From NCBI RefSeq assembly GCF_021654285.1, contig NZ_JAKFZS010000039.1:1-43956 (forward strand): DNA of 43,956 bases, in the 5' to 3' direction. Positions 1 to 8,328 of this stretch are shown in pieces. Origin of the DNA: Pseudoalteromonas luteoviolacea (lineage in GTDB: Bacteria; Pseudomonadota; Gammaproteobacteria; Enterobacterales; Alteromonadaceae). The position numbers and the translations under genes are program-made. How positions within the stretch are numbered: the stretch's first letter is position 1; the number at the start of each line of letters is the position of its first letter. The notes below the pieces were generated by a model. That model did no database searches. It was not told where the DNA came from and worked only from the letters and a program-made list of their open reading frames with translations.

Positions 1-111
1 AGAAGAGTTATCACCTCTAATAATATTCAATCCGGACTCAAATTCTATTTCATAACCATAATCCAAGCCGTCGTCAGCTAACAGCTTCACTAATAACTTA
101 TCAAATTTCAT
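1..111 (-). CDS. ATPase component of an ABC-3C-like system (N-terminal fragment)
   Basis: Only the first 37 codons are inside the window. The protein begins MKFDKLLVKLL and the visible part ends in GLNIIRGDNSS, which is the lead-in to a Walker A P-loop of the SMC/RecN type (GxNxSGKS). The ATG at 111 overlaps the stop codon of the preceding gene (101-103) by 11 bases, so the two are translationally coupled. In ABC-three-component systems the last gene usually encodes the large ABC-type ATPase, downstream of a small middle component and an effector, which is the order seen here. The ATPase assignment rests on a short fragment plus context; the rest lies outside the window. Confidence 0.6.
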   Translation of the reverse strand, partial: MKFDKLLVKLLADDGLDYGYEIEFESGLNIIRGDNSS

Positions 112-553
112 TATTCCACTTCCTTACAGCTTCATTCACCATTTTCTCAGTAATCCCTTTCCCAAGAGCTTTCATTTCCAAGGAGAGTTCAGGCAACAAA
201 CCTATCATGTTACTCTTATTCATAAACTCTAAACCTAAATCACTTAATTGAAATGAGCCGTTTGCTAGTCGTAAAATTAGCTTTTCTGAAACCGCAAATT
301 GAAGAGCCATATTTAAAGAGGGGTCTATTCCCCAAACACCCAGAAGTAACTTTTTTTGCTCAGCGGATAACTTAAGAGCCTTGAACCTTTGGCTATCCAA
401 TAACGCCCAATTAAGAAGATGTAATTTGAGTAAACTGGCTTTTTTACCTGAACAACATAGTGCTAGAATCATCAAAATTTTTGCAATCTTATACATCGGC
501 CTCAAGTCTGGAATGACAGCAGCCCTTCTTCTATTAAATTCTATTTTACTCAT
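101..553 (-). CDS. ABC-3C system middle-component-like small protein
   Basis: This 150-residue protein has no signal peptide or membrane segment. It is rich in Leu, with a central helical stretch (KASLLKLHLLNWAL, about residues 38-51) and a later winged-helix-like part ending in FQLSDLGLEFM. This resembles the middle component of ABC-three-component systems, a small winged-helix-like protein encoded between effector and ATPase. The start ATG overlaps the upstream stop by 4 bases (ATGA at 550-553) and the 3' end overlaps the ATPase gene by 11 bases, so the three genes form one coupled unit. It is visibly more AT-rich than the helicase gene upstream. Its family role is thought to be bridging ATPase and effector; that is family knowledge, not visible in the sequence. 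Confidence 0.6.
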   Translation of the reverse strand: MSKIEFNRRRAAVIPDLRPMYKIAKILMILALCCSGKKASLLKLHLLNWALLDSQRFKALKLSAEQKKLLLGVWGIDPSLNMALQFAVSEKLILRLANGSFQLSDLGLEFMNKSNMIGLLPELSLEMKALGKGITEKMVNEAVRKWNNEI

Positions 554-1470
554 GAGTTAATCCTCATAGGGCACTCTGCTATCCACCTCGCAACCATATG
601 GGTCGTTATCGCATGAAGGTCTTCATATTCAACTTTTGCTAACTGCTGATCTCTATCAAACCTTGAATTAAGCTTTTCTTTCATGCAACTAATAAGCTCT
701 TGAGGAGTTCCTTGCCAAGTAGAAGATTCCTCTTCTACTTCATCTTCAAACTGATTTATAATTTTCAGTATTCTGCTGTACACCTCAGGAGCTTGGATAT
801 GAATGCCCTTCAATATTTCATATCCCTTTAAGTATTGCCTTTTAGTTAACTCATTTAGACGTTGATGAGTTTCTTCATTGTAAATCTGATTTATAACACT
901 TCTAACTCTATTTTTACTTTCAATATTATCATCGTATTCAGTAGTTAATACTGGGTCTTTGATAGTGTGATAATTATTATTTGAAAAACTGATTTTTCTA
1001 CCACCAGCAACCTGTATTTCTCTTATTTCAGAAAGGTATGTATCAATATCATGCACAAGAACTATAAAGTCTTCATCAATAAATGGTAAACCAAAATCTC
1101 TAACCATTTTTTCCTTCTTTCTCACGTGTGATAGAATTTCATTTTTTGATACTGTAGGCGTAATAAATATCCATGTCTTGAATTTAGATTCACCAACTCT
1201 TTTTAATATTTCTGAGGAATAGGTTTTTAACTTATTTAAATCTTCAGTTATTTTATCTCGCTGCTTTTCATACAATGTATTAGTATCATATTCCTTTTCT
1301 GGACAATAACACTGTATGAAAACTCCTTTATCTAAAACAAAACCTTCCACGCCAAAATCACCTGGCGAAGATACCATCTCCTGATACTGTTCATACTTTC
1401 TTTTAAAGACTGATTGGATTAACCTTTCCCAACTACCCCCATCCAAATAACCCAAGCTAGTTTGTATCAT
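550..1470 (-). CDS. ABC-3C-like effector with degenerate PD-(D/E)xK-like N-terminal domain
   Basis: The 306-residue protein begins with SLGYLDGGSWERLIQSVFK, the usual opening helix of restriction-endonuclease-like folds with an early Glu. It continues with GDFGVEGFVLDKGVFIQCYCPE (residues 37-58), where a nuclease would show D...QxK. Here the last position is Tyr (QCY), so the catalytic lysine looks absent or displaced. The C-terminal third (about 180-306) is helical and acidic, as expected for the conserved C-terminal domain of ABC-3C effectors. The start ATG lies 14 bases inside the end of the helicase gene, and a GAGG is found about 10 bases upstream of it. The gene is clearly AT-rich. Alternative: a Mrr-like restriction protein that does not belong to ABC-3C. 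Confidence 0.6.
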   Translation of the reverse strand: MIQTSLGYLDGGSWERLIQSVFKRKYEQYQEMVSSPGDFGVEGFVLDKGVFIQCYCPEKEYDTNTLYEKQRDKITEDLNKLKTYSSEILKRVGESKFKTWIFITPTVSKNEILSHVRKKEKMVRDFGLPFIDEDFIVLVHDIDTYLSEIREIQVAGGRKISFSNNNYHTIKDPVLTTEYDDNIESKNRVRSVINQIYNEETHQRLNELTKRQYLKGYEILKGIHIQAPEVYSRILKIINQFEDEVEEESSTWQGTPQELISCMKEKLNSRFDRDQQLAKVEYEDLHAITTHMVARWIAECPMRINS

Positions 1471-4400
1471 ATTTTTTAAACCTCATAATATCTCTCAACC
1501 GCGCAAACGTTACAAACTCATCACTGGCTTCCATGACTGTATACTCTGGGTTTCTTGCCACAAGTAGGTAAGTTATTTCACCTTGCGCATTTATCTTTTT
1601 TTGTACATCACGTAATAAAAATTGCTCATCACCTGCGCTATCAAAGCGCTCTATGGCAATGGTGGTATTGGTGATCGAGCCTGCGTTATCGGGTGTGATG
1701 CGCTCAAGCAGGAGTAGATCACCGTCTAGAATCGGGTGCTTTCCGCCGTTCATGGAATTGCCGCTGGCGTGCGCCAAGAAGTGTTTTTGAGGGTCGACTT
1801 TACCGCAGCCTTCAGGGGCTGGCAGGGTTGTCATATCACTGGTGTCGCCCGTTTTAAAATGACCGCACGCGATTTTTAAATTTGGGAAATATGGCAGCTG
1901 AACAATATCGGCCTCATCCGCTGAATTATCGTGAGGTGGGGTATTATCCACTGAGGTTAGTTCAGCGCCTGTTGAACTGTCGTTTTTACCCTCAACCTCT
2001 TGATGAATAGTGCTATTTGCTTGCTGTTGTTCAAACTCGGTTAACTTGTCACTTTTACTTTTGAGGTAATTAGCTAGTCGATATTGGCTTAGTTCAAGTA
2101 TGCAGTCATAAAGCTGCGCTACATCTTGCTCATTAACCTCGATGTTGAGCTTAAACAACGCATCCTCTATGGAAGTATTTACAGGTTGTTCAACCACAAA
2201 CCAATGATGGTCTTTGCGCTTGTGCGCTGGTTTGGCAATGTCGGTAAACGCATTGATCGGATTGATTAACCAATACTTAAACCAAGCTGCACTGCCTTTG
2301 GTTTTACTTTGATCTTTTTTTGCAATGTCTAAAGCACGCAACTGCGGGTAGTGCATCAGCACATCATAACTTTTATCGGCCAATACCTTTAAACTGGGGG
2401 GATTTGAAACCCCGTCCAATGCAACAAACGCTTCCAGCAAAATAGCTTTAAAGCATTTGGTCATGGGTGTTTGCTCAACGCCTTTATGTAAGAATGTTTG
2501 GAAAGGTGCAAGCCACTGTGAGGTGATGGTTTTGCTAAGCCCTGCGTTTGCTACCAGCTCAAACCAACTGCCTTGCTGTTTGGCTTTTTTAATATCGCCA
2601 TATTCATGGAAAAATTCGCTGGCACTGGGGCCATGCCCGAGTAGTTCAGTAAGATTCTGATAGTCTTCAAGTGCTGTGGTGCGCTGTGCTTTAGCAAGCT
2701 TTTGCCAAAAGTCGGTAATGGCCAAATCGTAATTAATAAAACAGCCATCGGGTAATGTGCAGTTCTGCTCGTTGTGCTTTAGTTTTGTCGCCAATTCCTT
2801 GGGTGAATGTGCGCCAAGCAAAGCATAGGGTTTGTTTAAAAAGCTATGGTGATTACCAATAAAATCCATCACCACTAAATGGGTTTTATCAGGGCATCGT
2901 CTGAGCCCTCTGCCAAGCTGCTGCAAAAACAAAATTTTGGACTCGCTTGGCCTGAGCATCATCACGGTATCAATGCTTGGGATATCAGTACCTTCATTGA
3001 ATAAATCAACACTGAATATGACCTGTAGCTTGCCAGATTCCAACTGTGCCAGCGCTTCACAACGCTTGACCTTTGAGTCACCGTGCACTGATGCTGCGCG
3101 GATCCCCGCCTGATTAAAGTACTCCGCCATATGATCGGCATGCACTCTGGAAATACAAAACGCCAACGTGCGCGTTTGTGCAAGCTTGTTGTAGTGCTGT
3201 AATGCATGCTTGGCTCTTTGCTCTGTGGCAAAGTGATTATCTAAGCTCTTTGGATCAAATTTACCATTTCGCCATGGTATAGCGGTGTAGTCTACGCTTT
3301 CATCCCAAATACCGTAGTAATGGAATGGCGCAAGCGTTTCCGCTTCGATGCCTTGCACCATGTTACGCTCATACACGAGGTTATTGTCACACAAGCCCAA
3401 AACATCAGCTTGGTCGGTGCGCTCAGGCGTTGCGGTTAAGCCCAGCAAAAACTGCGGGGTAAAATACGACAAAACATTGCGATACATTTTACTGCTCGCA
3501 TGATGAAATTCATCAATGATGATGTAATCAAAATGCGCCGCAGAGAAGTTAGCTAAATTACTGGTTTTACCAAGTGTTTGTACTGATGCAAACAAGCAAT
3601 CTGACTCGATGTGTTTAGACTTTGCGTTGTAAAAACCAACTTTGCAGCCAAGTAGATGAGTAAAGGCTTTAGCGGCTTGTGAAAGGATCTCGTCACGATG
3701 TGCAACAAACAAGATTTTTTTAGCTTTTACCTTCTGTGCATCCAGTGCCGCGAGCCAAGTTTTTCCCATGCCTGTTGCCAGTACCACAAGACCCCGTTTA
3801 TAGCCATTGGCTCTGGTTTGGGTGAGCTTTTTTAGTGCAGCTTCCTGCTCTGGCCTTGGTGGGAACACCTCAGGTGACTCTTCATTGATACCTGCACTCA
3901 CAGCGCGAAATTCAGGTTTAACTCTGCGCTTTTGATACGCTTCAATCCACTGATCAGTTAGGTTGCTCACTTGTGGATGGTTAAATACGGCCTCAAACGC
4001 CCGTTTAAATTCAAAAAAGGCATCATCGTTAGTGCTTGGTGACACAGGTAAATAGTCATGCCGAAAAGCCCATTCGAGTCCGCTTGTCAGTGCGACTTCA
4101 CTAATATTATTCGAGCCAACAAACGCACTGCCCTCATATATTTGACCGTCTTCACCCTGTGTTTTGGTGAAAATGTATGACTTCATATGAAAGCTATCTT
4201 GGGGTTTAGTCTCAAATATCCTGATCTCAGCCCCCAAGCTTTGTAGAGATATAAGCGCTTTTAGTGCCTGCGGACAGGTATACCCTAAATAATCAGAGGT
4301 AAGTAGTTTTAGGCTGGTGTCATTATTCAGCGCGGTATACAGGGCATCAAACACTAAATTCAGCCCTGAACGCTGAATAAAAGAAACGGAAATCTCTATT

Positions 4401-4516
4401 TCATCAGCGTGCTCGATAGCTTGCAGCAGCGCAGGAAGGAGCGGATCATCCCCTCCGGTATAGAGTTGTTTTTGGGTGTTTAGTTGATGTGTTCTTCCTT
4501 GGTTAAAACTATTCAC
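1457..4516 (-). CDS. PLD nuclease / SF2 helicase / S24-like fusion protein
   Basis: This is a 1019-residue, probably cytoplasmic protein. Residues 25-160 are a phospholipase-D-type nuclease half (HMK at 110-112, GSNN at 134-137). Residues 220-590 are a superfamily 2 helicase: Walker A TGMGKT at 248-253, DEFH at 335-338, TATP at 361-364, and the motif V-VI region EGTDIP...QQLGRGLRR. The middle resembles helicases of the DUF3427 group. From about 875 the C-terminus is LexA/S24-like, with SGNSMNGG (Ser near 921) and LDGDLLLLE. The usual S24 lysine falls on LLRDV, an Arg near 969, so self-cleavage is doubtful. The GTG start at 4516 follows AGGAAGGA located in the end of the methyltransferase gene. 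The architecture suggests defence or DNA repair. Confidence 0.85.
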   Translation of the reverse strand: MNSFNQGRTHQLNTQKQLYTGGDDPLLPALLQAIEHADEIEISVSFIQRSGLNLVFDALYTALNNDTSLKLLTSDYLGYTCPQALKALISLQSLGAEIRIFETKPQDSFHMKSYIFTKTQGEDGQIYEGSAFVGSNNISEVALTSGLEWAFRHDYLPVSPSTNDDAFFEFKRAFEAVFNHPQVSNLTDQWIEAYQKRRVKPEFRAVSAGINEESPEVFPPRPEQEAALKKLTQTRANGYKRGLVVLATGMGKTWLAALDAQKVKAKKILFVAHRDEILSQAAKAFTHLLGCKVGFYNAKSKHIESDCLFASVQTLGKTSNLANFSAAHFDYIIIDEFHHASSKMYRNVLSYFTPQFLLGLTATPERTDQADVLGLCDNNLVYERNMVQGIEAETLAPFHYYGIWDESVDYTAIPWRNGKFDPKSLDNHFATEQRAKHALQHYNKLAQTRTLAFCISRVHADHMAEYFNQAGIRAASVHGDSKVKRCEALAQLESGKLQVIFSVDLFNEGTDIPSIDTVMMLRPSESKILFLQQLGRGLRRCPDKTHLVVMDFIGNHHSFLNKPYALLGAHSPKELATKLKHNEQNCTLPDGCFINYDLAITDFWQKLAKAQRTTALEDYQNLTELLGHGPSASEFFHEYGDIKKAKQQGSWFELVANAGLSKTITSQWLAPFQTFLHKGVEQTPMTKCFKAILLEAFVALDGVSNPPSLKVLADKSYDVLMHYPQLRALDIAKKDQSKTKGSAAWFKYWLINPINAFTDIAKPAHKRKDHHWFVVEQPVNTSIEDALFKLNIEVNEQDVAQLYDCILELSQYRLANYLKSKSDKLTEFEQQQANSTIHQEVEGKNDSSTGAELTSVDNTPPHDNSADEADIVQLPYFPNLKIACGHFKTGDTSDMTTLPAPEGCGKVDPQKHFLAHASGNSMNGGKHPILDGDLLLLERITPDNAGSITNTTIAIERFDSAGDEQFLLRDVQKKINAQGEITYLLVARNPEYTVMEASDEFVTFARLRDIMRFKKYDTN

Positions 4517-4520
4517 TTGA

Positions 4521-5123
4521 TTAATCCTTCCTAAGTAAACAATTTAACCAAAGTTCGTTCTCTCGCCCGGGCCGCCTATCTTCAGTCACCCATACTTTGA
4601 TGGCATCAAGTGAAGGTAGTCCTTCAAGTAACTGCGCTAAGCCTTTTTCATCGAGATCTGAAAAGTGCCGCTCGCCGTGTATTCGTTCACCTTGCCCATG
4701 TTTAAATGAGGCGTACATGACCCCCTTGGGCTTGAGTGCTTGTTCAAGGTTTTGCATAACGCGTGGTAAATGTCGATGTTCAACATGCAATAAACTGGCA
4801 CACGCCCAAATACCATCGAACTCTGCGACGTGATTGAATGATTCAAAGTGTGCGTGTTGCACTGGTTGGTTTAGCAGGTTGGAAGCAATTTCAACGAGCT
4901 CAGGACAGGCATCCATCGCGCTTACCTGAAAACCTTGCTTTTTGAATGCCAATGCATCACGGCCACTGCCACATCCTGCATCGAGAATATGCAGCTGCGA
5001 ATTGGGTTTGTCTTGTAGTGCTTGTAAAAAAGGCGTGTACAGTGGCTGCATATCTACATTCAGAGTAGCATCTGCAAATTCTTGGGCATGTTGACTGTAA
5101 TAATGGAAAGTAGACTCGGACAT
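4521..5123 (-). CDS. class I SAM-dependent methyltransferase
   Basis: The 200-residue protein has the Rossmann methyltransferase motif I, HILDAGCGSGRDALAF (about 45-60), then an acidic end of strand 2 (VSAMDACPE) and a motif IV-like segment (FDGIWACASLLHV). The length and style resemble small TehB-like methyltransferases, which act on small molecules more often than DNA, and no DNA-methylase (N/D)PPY motif is seen. The start ATG has AAGGTG six bases upstream. It is the first gene of a co-directional operon and its stop is 4 bases before the start of the helicase gene, so the two are probably co-translated. Its substrate cannot be told from the sequence. Confidence 0.85.
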   Translation of the reverse strand: MSESTFHYYSQHAQEFADATLNVDMQPLYTPFLQALQDKPNSQLHILDAGCGSGRDALAFKKQGFQVSAMDACPELVEIASNLLNQPVQHAHFESFNHVAEFDGIWACASLLHVEHRHLPRVMQNLEQALKPKGVMYASFKHGQGERIHGERHFSDLDEKGLAQLLEGLPSLDAIKVWVTEDRRPGRENELWLNCLLRKD

Positions 5124-5576
5124 CGATCACCTTAAAAAATAATACTCTGCGGTGGCACGTATAGACAATGACTGACTTTGATAGGTCCTGCTACACGCGA
5201 TTCAAAAATCCTTTAACCGCTTACTTCTAACTCATTGCTATTAACAAATAACTTTGTATTAATTAATTTATAGCTTGCCATCATTTAACACGATTTCCCA
5301 CACTATTTATAGTGTTTTAGCTCGGATATTCGGGATTTTTTTGAATTTAATGTGACAGAAGCAACATTTAAAATTTAGAAAACTTTTTAATATAACCTTT
5401 TTATTCTAAAAGAACCCATTACATGCAATTACATCTATTTTGTTATTTGCATTTATGTTTTGTTTGATGTGTTGAGTTTTCGGGTGAGAATAACAGATAT
5501 GGGCCCTGAATAGAGTTTCGGGTGACGTAGGGTTAGAACTGAGTGCTCAATTTTAGACATATATAACTCCCAACCT
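5124..5576. other. AT-rich intergenic region upstream of the methyltransferase operon
   Basis: No credible coding sequence is seen. The stretch should hold the promoter of the leftward defence-like operon, but no single promoter stands out among the many AT-rich hexamers. It ends where the tandem repeat array begins. Confidence 0.6.
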
Positions 5577-6256
5577 CGTCATTGCGGGCTTGCCCCGCAA
5601 TCTATTCTTTTAAACAACCTAAATGGTAGGCCCTTTGAGTGAACAGAAAATGGTTCCTGACGTTCGTCAGGATGACGCAGATGAAACTCAGCTTAAGTCT
5701 AAACACCCGCCATTGCGGGCTTGCCCCGCAATTCATTCTTTTAAACAATTTCAATAGTCAGCGCTTTGGGTGAGTAGAAAATGGATCCTGACGTTCGTCA
5801 GGATGACGGGAGTTGAAACCTGCTTTCTATTTAAACGCCCGCCATTGCGGGCTTGCCCCGCAATCTATTCTTTTAAACAACCTAAATGGTAGGCCCTTTG
5901 AGTGAACAGAAAATGGTTCCTGACGTTCGTCAGGATGACGCAGTTTGGATTCTGTTCAAATCTTAACATGCGTCATTGCGGGCTTGCCCCGCAATCTACT
6001 CTTTTAAACAACCTGAATGGTTGGCGCTTTGAGTGAGCAGAAAATGGATCCTGACTTTCGTCAGGATGACGCAGTTGGGATTCTGTTTAAATCTAAACAT
6101 TCGTCATTGTGGGCTTGCCCCGCAATCTATTCTTTTAAACAACCTGAATGTTGGCCCTTTGAGTGAACAACATATGGATCCTGACCTTCGTCAGGATGAC
6201 GCAGTTGGGATTCTGTTCAAATCTTAACATCCGTCATTGCGGGCTTGCCCCGCAAT
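5577..6256. repeat. tandem array of 131-bp REP/BIME-like units
   Basis: Five full units and a sixth partial one are present. The first hairpin of each (stem ATTGCGGG, 5-nt loop, stem CCCGCAAT) lies at 5581, 5712, 5844, 5975, 6106 and 6236, giving periods of 130-132 bp. The second hairpin (stem TCCTGAC, 4-nt loop, stem GTCAGGA) lies at 5655, 5786, 5918, 6049 and 6179. Most units begin with CGTCAT and end with ATGACG, which are reverse complements, so each is an approximately 100-bp element bounded by terminal inverted repeats plus about 30 bp of spacer. Unit 5 carries a G-to-T change in the first stem. These features fit REP-type palindromes copied as a tandem block. The array separates the helicase operon from the RTX gene. 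Confidence 0.9.
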
Positions 6257-6339
6257 CCATTTGCTTTATAAAACTAAGTTAATACACAACTGCACGCACT
6301 CAACAGAGCTCCATAATCTATTCTCCAATACCATAGCCA

Positions 6340-6352
6340 CCCCCCCCCCCCC
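6340..6352. repeat. 13-nt poly-C tract
   Basis: An uninterrupted run of 13 cytosines lies between the repeat array and the terminator of the RTX gene. It is not inside a recognised gene or an evident promoter. Such runs are prone to slippage and to sequencing error. Confidence 0.95.
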
Positions 6353-6353
6353 A

Positions 6354-6381
6354 TCCAAAAAGCCCACAAATGTGGGCTTGG
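6354..6381 (-). terminator. Rho-independent terminator of the RTX gene
   Basis: On the minus strand a 9-bp perfect stem (AAGCCCACA / TGTGGGCTT, 2-nt loop) is followed by a run of T residues, about 28 bases after the stop codon of the gene ending at 6408. Confidence 0.85.
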
Positions 6382-6407
6382 GTTGATAACCTAATTACCA
6401 GATCAGG

Positions 6408-7910
6408 TTAGTCACATGAAATTATATTGCCGTCTTTGTTATGGCATTGCTGGCTTTGGCCGATTTGCCATACACAGTTATAAGCCACATTGTTTTCCAT
6501 ACAGTGAGTGTATGTGCCATACATGCCATTACCTGGGTTGAAAGACACTTTCCACTCGTAATATGACCAAGGCGTGGTCGAGCGGTTATCTAACCAGCGG
6601 TAAAACACCGATGATGAAACTATGTCGTACAAGGCATGGGGCTTTTGGTTTTCTTTATAACTGCGCCAACCGTTTTTAAAGCCTGAGTGCGAGTTATCCA
6701 TTTCTACTACGGCATCAGCGGCATCAAAATAGGGGTTATCAAAGTTACTGCGCTTATCCACTTTTGACAGCAAACCTTGATAGTCATCTACCCAAGTCGT
6801 GCCTTCGCATTTATCTAGTAAGAACATACCTTTGTCATTGCCCTGACCGCACGAACCTTGTGGCGCACTGTCGCCAGTCCAAATGTAATCGCCGTTTTTG
6901 CCGCCTTCAATTTTGGCATCATACCCCGTTGAAAGCGCGATGATCACATCGTTTCCTTTACCCCCTTCTTGATCAGAAAACTCACCGTTAGTCACGAGGA
7001 TATCGTCGCCGTGATTACCCCAGGCTTTGTGCCAGCGCTTGTTGTTCGAATTTCCGTCGCCATCTTCAAATAACGCATCATCGCCGTCGCCGCCATGTAA
7101 ACGGTCTTCACGGCCTTCGTTACCCGCAAGGTAATCGTCGCCATCATCACCATATAAGGTATCGCTGCCTCTGCCGCCGCTTAGTACATCATGACCATTA
7201 CCGCCGTACAGTTTATCTGCACCATCTTTACTGTGGTCGCAGTGCGGTGCATCGTAAATATCACCACCATTGGCGTTTTCAAGCACACACCCGCCGCCAA
7301 TGTAATCATTATCATTACCACCGTACAGTCTATCTTCGCCTTGACCACCCATGATAAGGTCACCGCCGTTGTCACCTAAAATCGTATCGTTGTTGTACGA
7401 GCCCAATAATTTGTCATGACCGCTACCGCCGCGGATAGAGTCATTACCATAACCGCCATCCACTTCATCATCGCCATTGTCACCTAAAATGGTGTCGTTA
7501 CCGCTGTTACCAAAAATCGTATCGTTGTTATTTCCACCGCGAATATAGTCGCTCTGACGACCAGTAGTGATGTGATCGTTACCATCGCCGCCATACACCT
7601 TTCGAATGACATTGACATCCTTGCCGTTGTAGGTGTCATTACCACCGTTAAGCACGGCATAAACCTCGTCAATTTGACTCAAATAAAAGTTATCGCAACT
7701 GCTACTGTTGCCCACTCTTCGAGTAACCTTTAAATTATCGCCAGACACGCTAAATGTGAACTTTTCACTGCTATTCGTGCCATGAATTTTTAGTGTATCG
7801 CCGTCAATGTAAGCGATTGCGCCGTCGCTTAAACCGCCGCAGCCCGCCATCGCATAATTTGACAAACCCAATGCTAAAGCTGCGCAGAGTGTACTTTTTT
7901 TAAACATCAT
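6408..7910 (-). CDS. Sec-exported RTX-repeat calcium-binding protein
   Basis: The 500-residue protein starts with a clear Sec signal peptide (MMFKKSTLCAALALGLSNYAMA, cleaved near residue 23). It then carries about fifteen glycine- and aspartate-rich nonapeptide repeats of the GGxGxDxxx type between residues 110 and 350, for example GGDGNDHIT and GGYGNDSIR. These form calcium-binding parallel beta rolls. The last 150 residues are not repetitive, contain several cysteines and may be the functional domain, but I do not recognise it. RTX proteins normally leave by type I secretion with a C-terminal signal. A Sec signal and the lack of adjacent ABC, HlyD or TolC genes point to a periplasmic or surface-attached protein. 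GAGG lies seven bases before the start ATG. Confidence 0.85.
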   Translation of the reverse strand: MMFKKSTLCAALALGLSNYAMAGCGGLSDGAIAYIDGDTLKIHGTNSSEKFTFSVSGDNLKVTRRVGNSSSCDNFYLSQIDEVYAVLNGGNDTYNGKDVNVIRKVYGGDGNDHITTGRQSDYIRGGNNNDTIFGNSGNDTILGDNGDDEVDGGYGNDSIRGGSGHDKLLGSYNNDTILGDNGGDLIMGGQGEDRLYGGNDNDYIGGGCVLENANGGDIYDAPHCDHSKDGADKLYGGNGHDVLSGGRGSDTLYGDDGDDYLAGNEGREDRLHGGDGDDALFEDGDGNSNNKRWHKAWGNHGDDILVTNGEFSDQEGGKGNDVIIALSTGYDAKIEGGKNGDYIWTGDSAPQGSCGQGNDKGMFLLDKCEGTTWVDDYQGLLSKVDKRSNFDNPYFDAADAVVEMDNSHSGFKNGWRSYKENQKPHALYDIVSSSVFYRWLDNRSTTPWSYYEWKVSFNPGNGMYGTYTHCMENNVAYNCVWQIGQSQQCHNKDGNIISCD

Positions 7911-8328
7911 TTTATTTCCTCAATATGATTGATATAGAGGCATTTTTAATCCTTTACTTGCCTACTCAAGAGGAAGCTAAAAAGCAAATAAGTAAGAAAA
8001 GTGAAGGCGGCCACTCCTAGCCTTTTTTGGCGCCAACGGTATGCATTTTGGCAGCATTTGCCAGTACCAGTTTGCAAAACAGCTTTGCTTTTCGCAAATT
8101 GAGACTCTTCGCCTTTGCCTCGTGAAGTTTCGCATTTTGAGAAATAATTTCGCCTTTCTAGGTCTTTGCAATATGCAAAAAGCGCATTTTCATTCGCCAT
8201 CAAACTGAGGCTAGCATTTCCTTACTCACTGTTTTTTATACGTATAAATTACAAAATAGCCAAATATAGCTAAATTGGAGCTATTCTTGCTTTGATGTTA
8301 GTAAATGTAACGACTAGATTGGATTTGC
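7911..8328. other. intergenic region between divergent RTX and kinase genes
   Basis: The region holds the promoters of two divergent transcripts. On the minus strand two overlapping frames stay open between 7946 and 8203, but neither has a convincing ribosome site or recognisable protein, so I do not call a gene. The lack of stops in two frames could reflect a short interspersed repeat. Confidence 0.4.

Noticed and set aside
4521..5123. Methyltransferase considered as the modification part of a restriction-modification system.
   Set aside because: It has small-molecule-type motifs and no (N/D)PPY motif or target-recognition domain.
6033..6227. Open frame within the 131-bp repeat array.
   Set aside because: It arises because the repeats lack stops in one frame; the encoded sequence is itself repetitive and has no ribosome site.
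5577..6256. Considered a CRISPR array or attC-type integron cassette array.
   Set aside because: The repeated unit is about 100 of 131 bp with similar spacers, not 24-40 bp repeats with unique spacers; no cas or integrase gene is present and no attC core sites were seen.
7181..7672. Several open frames on both strands inside the RTX gene.
   Set aside because: They are shadows of the repetitive, GC-biased GGxGxDxxx coding sequence.
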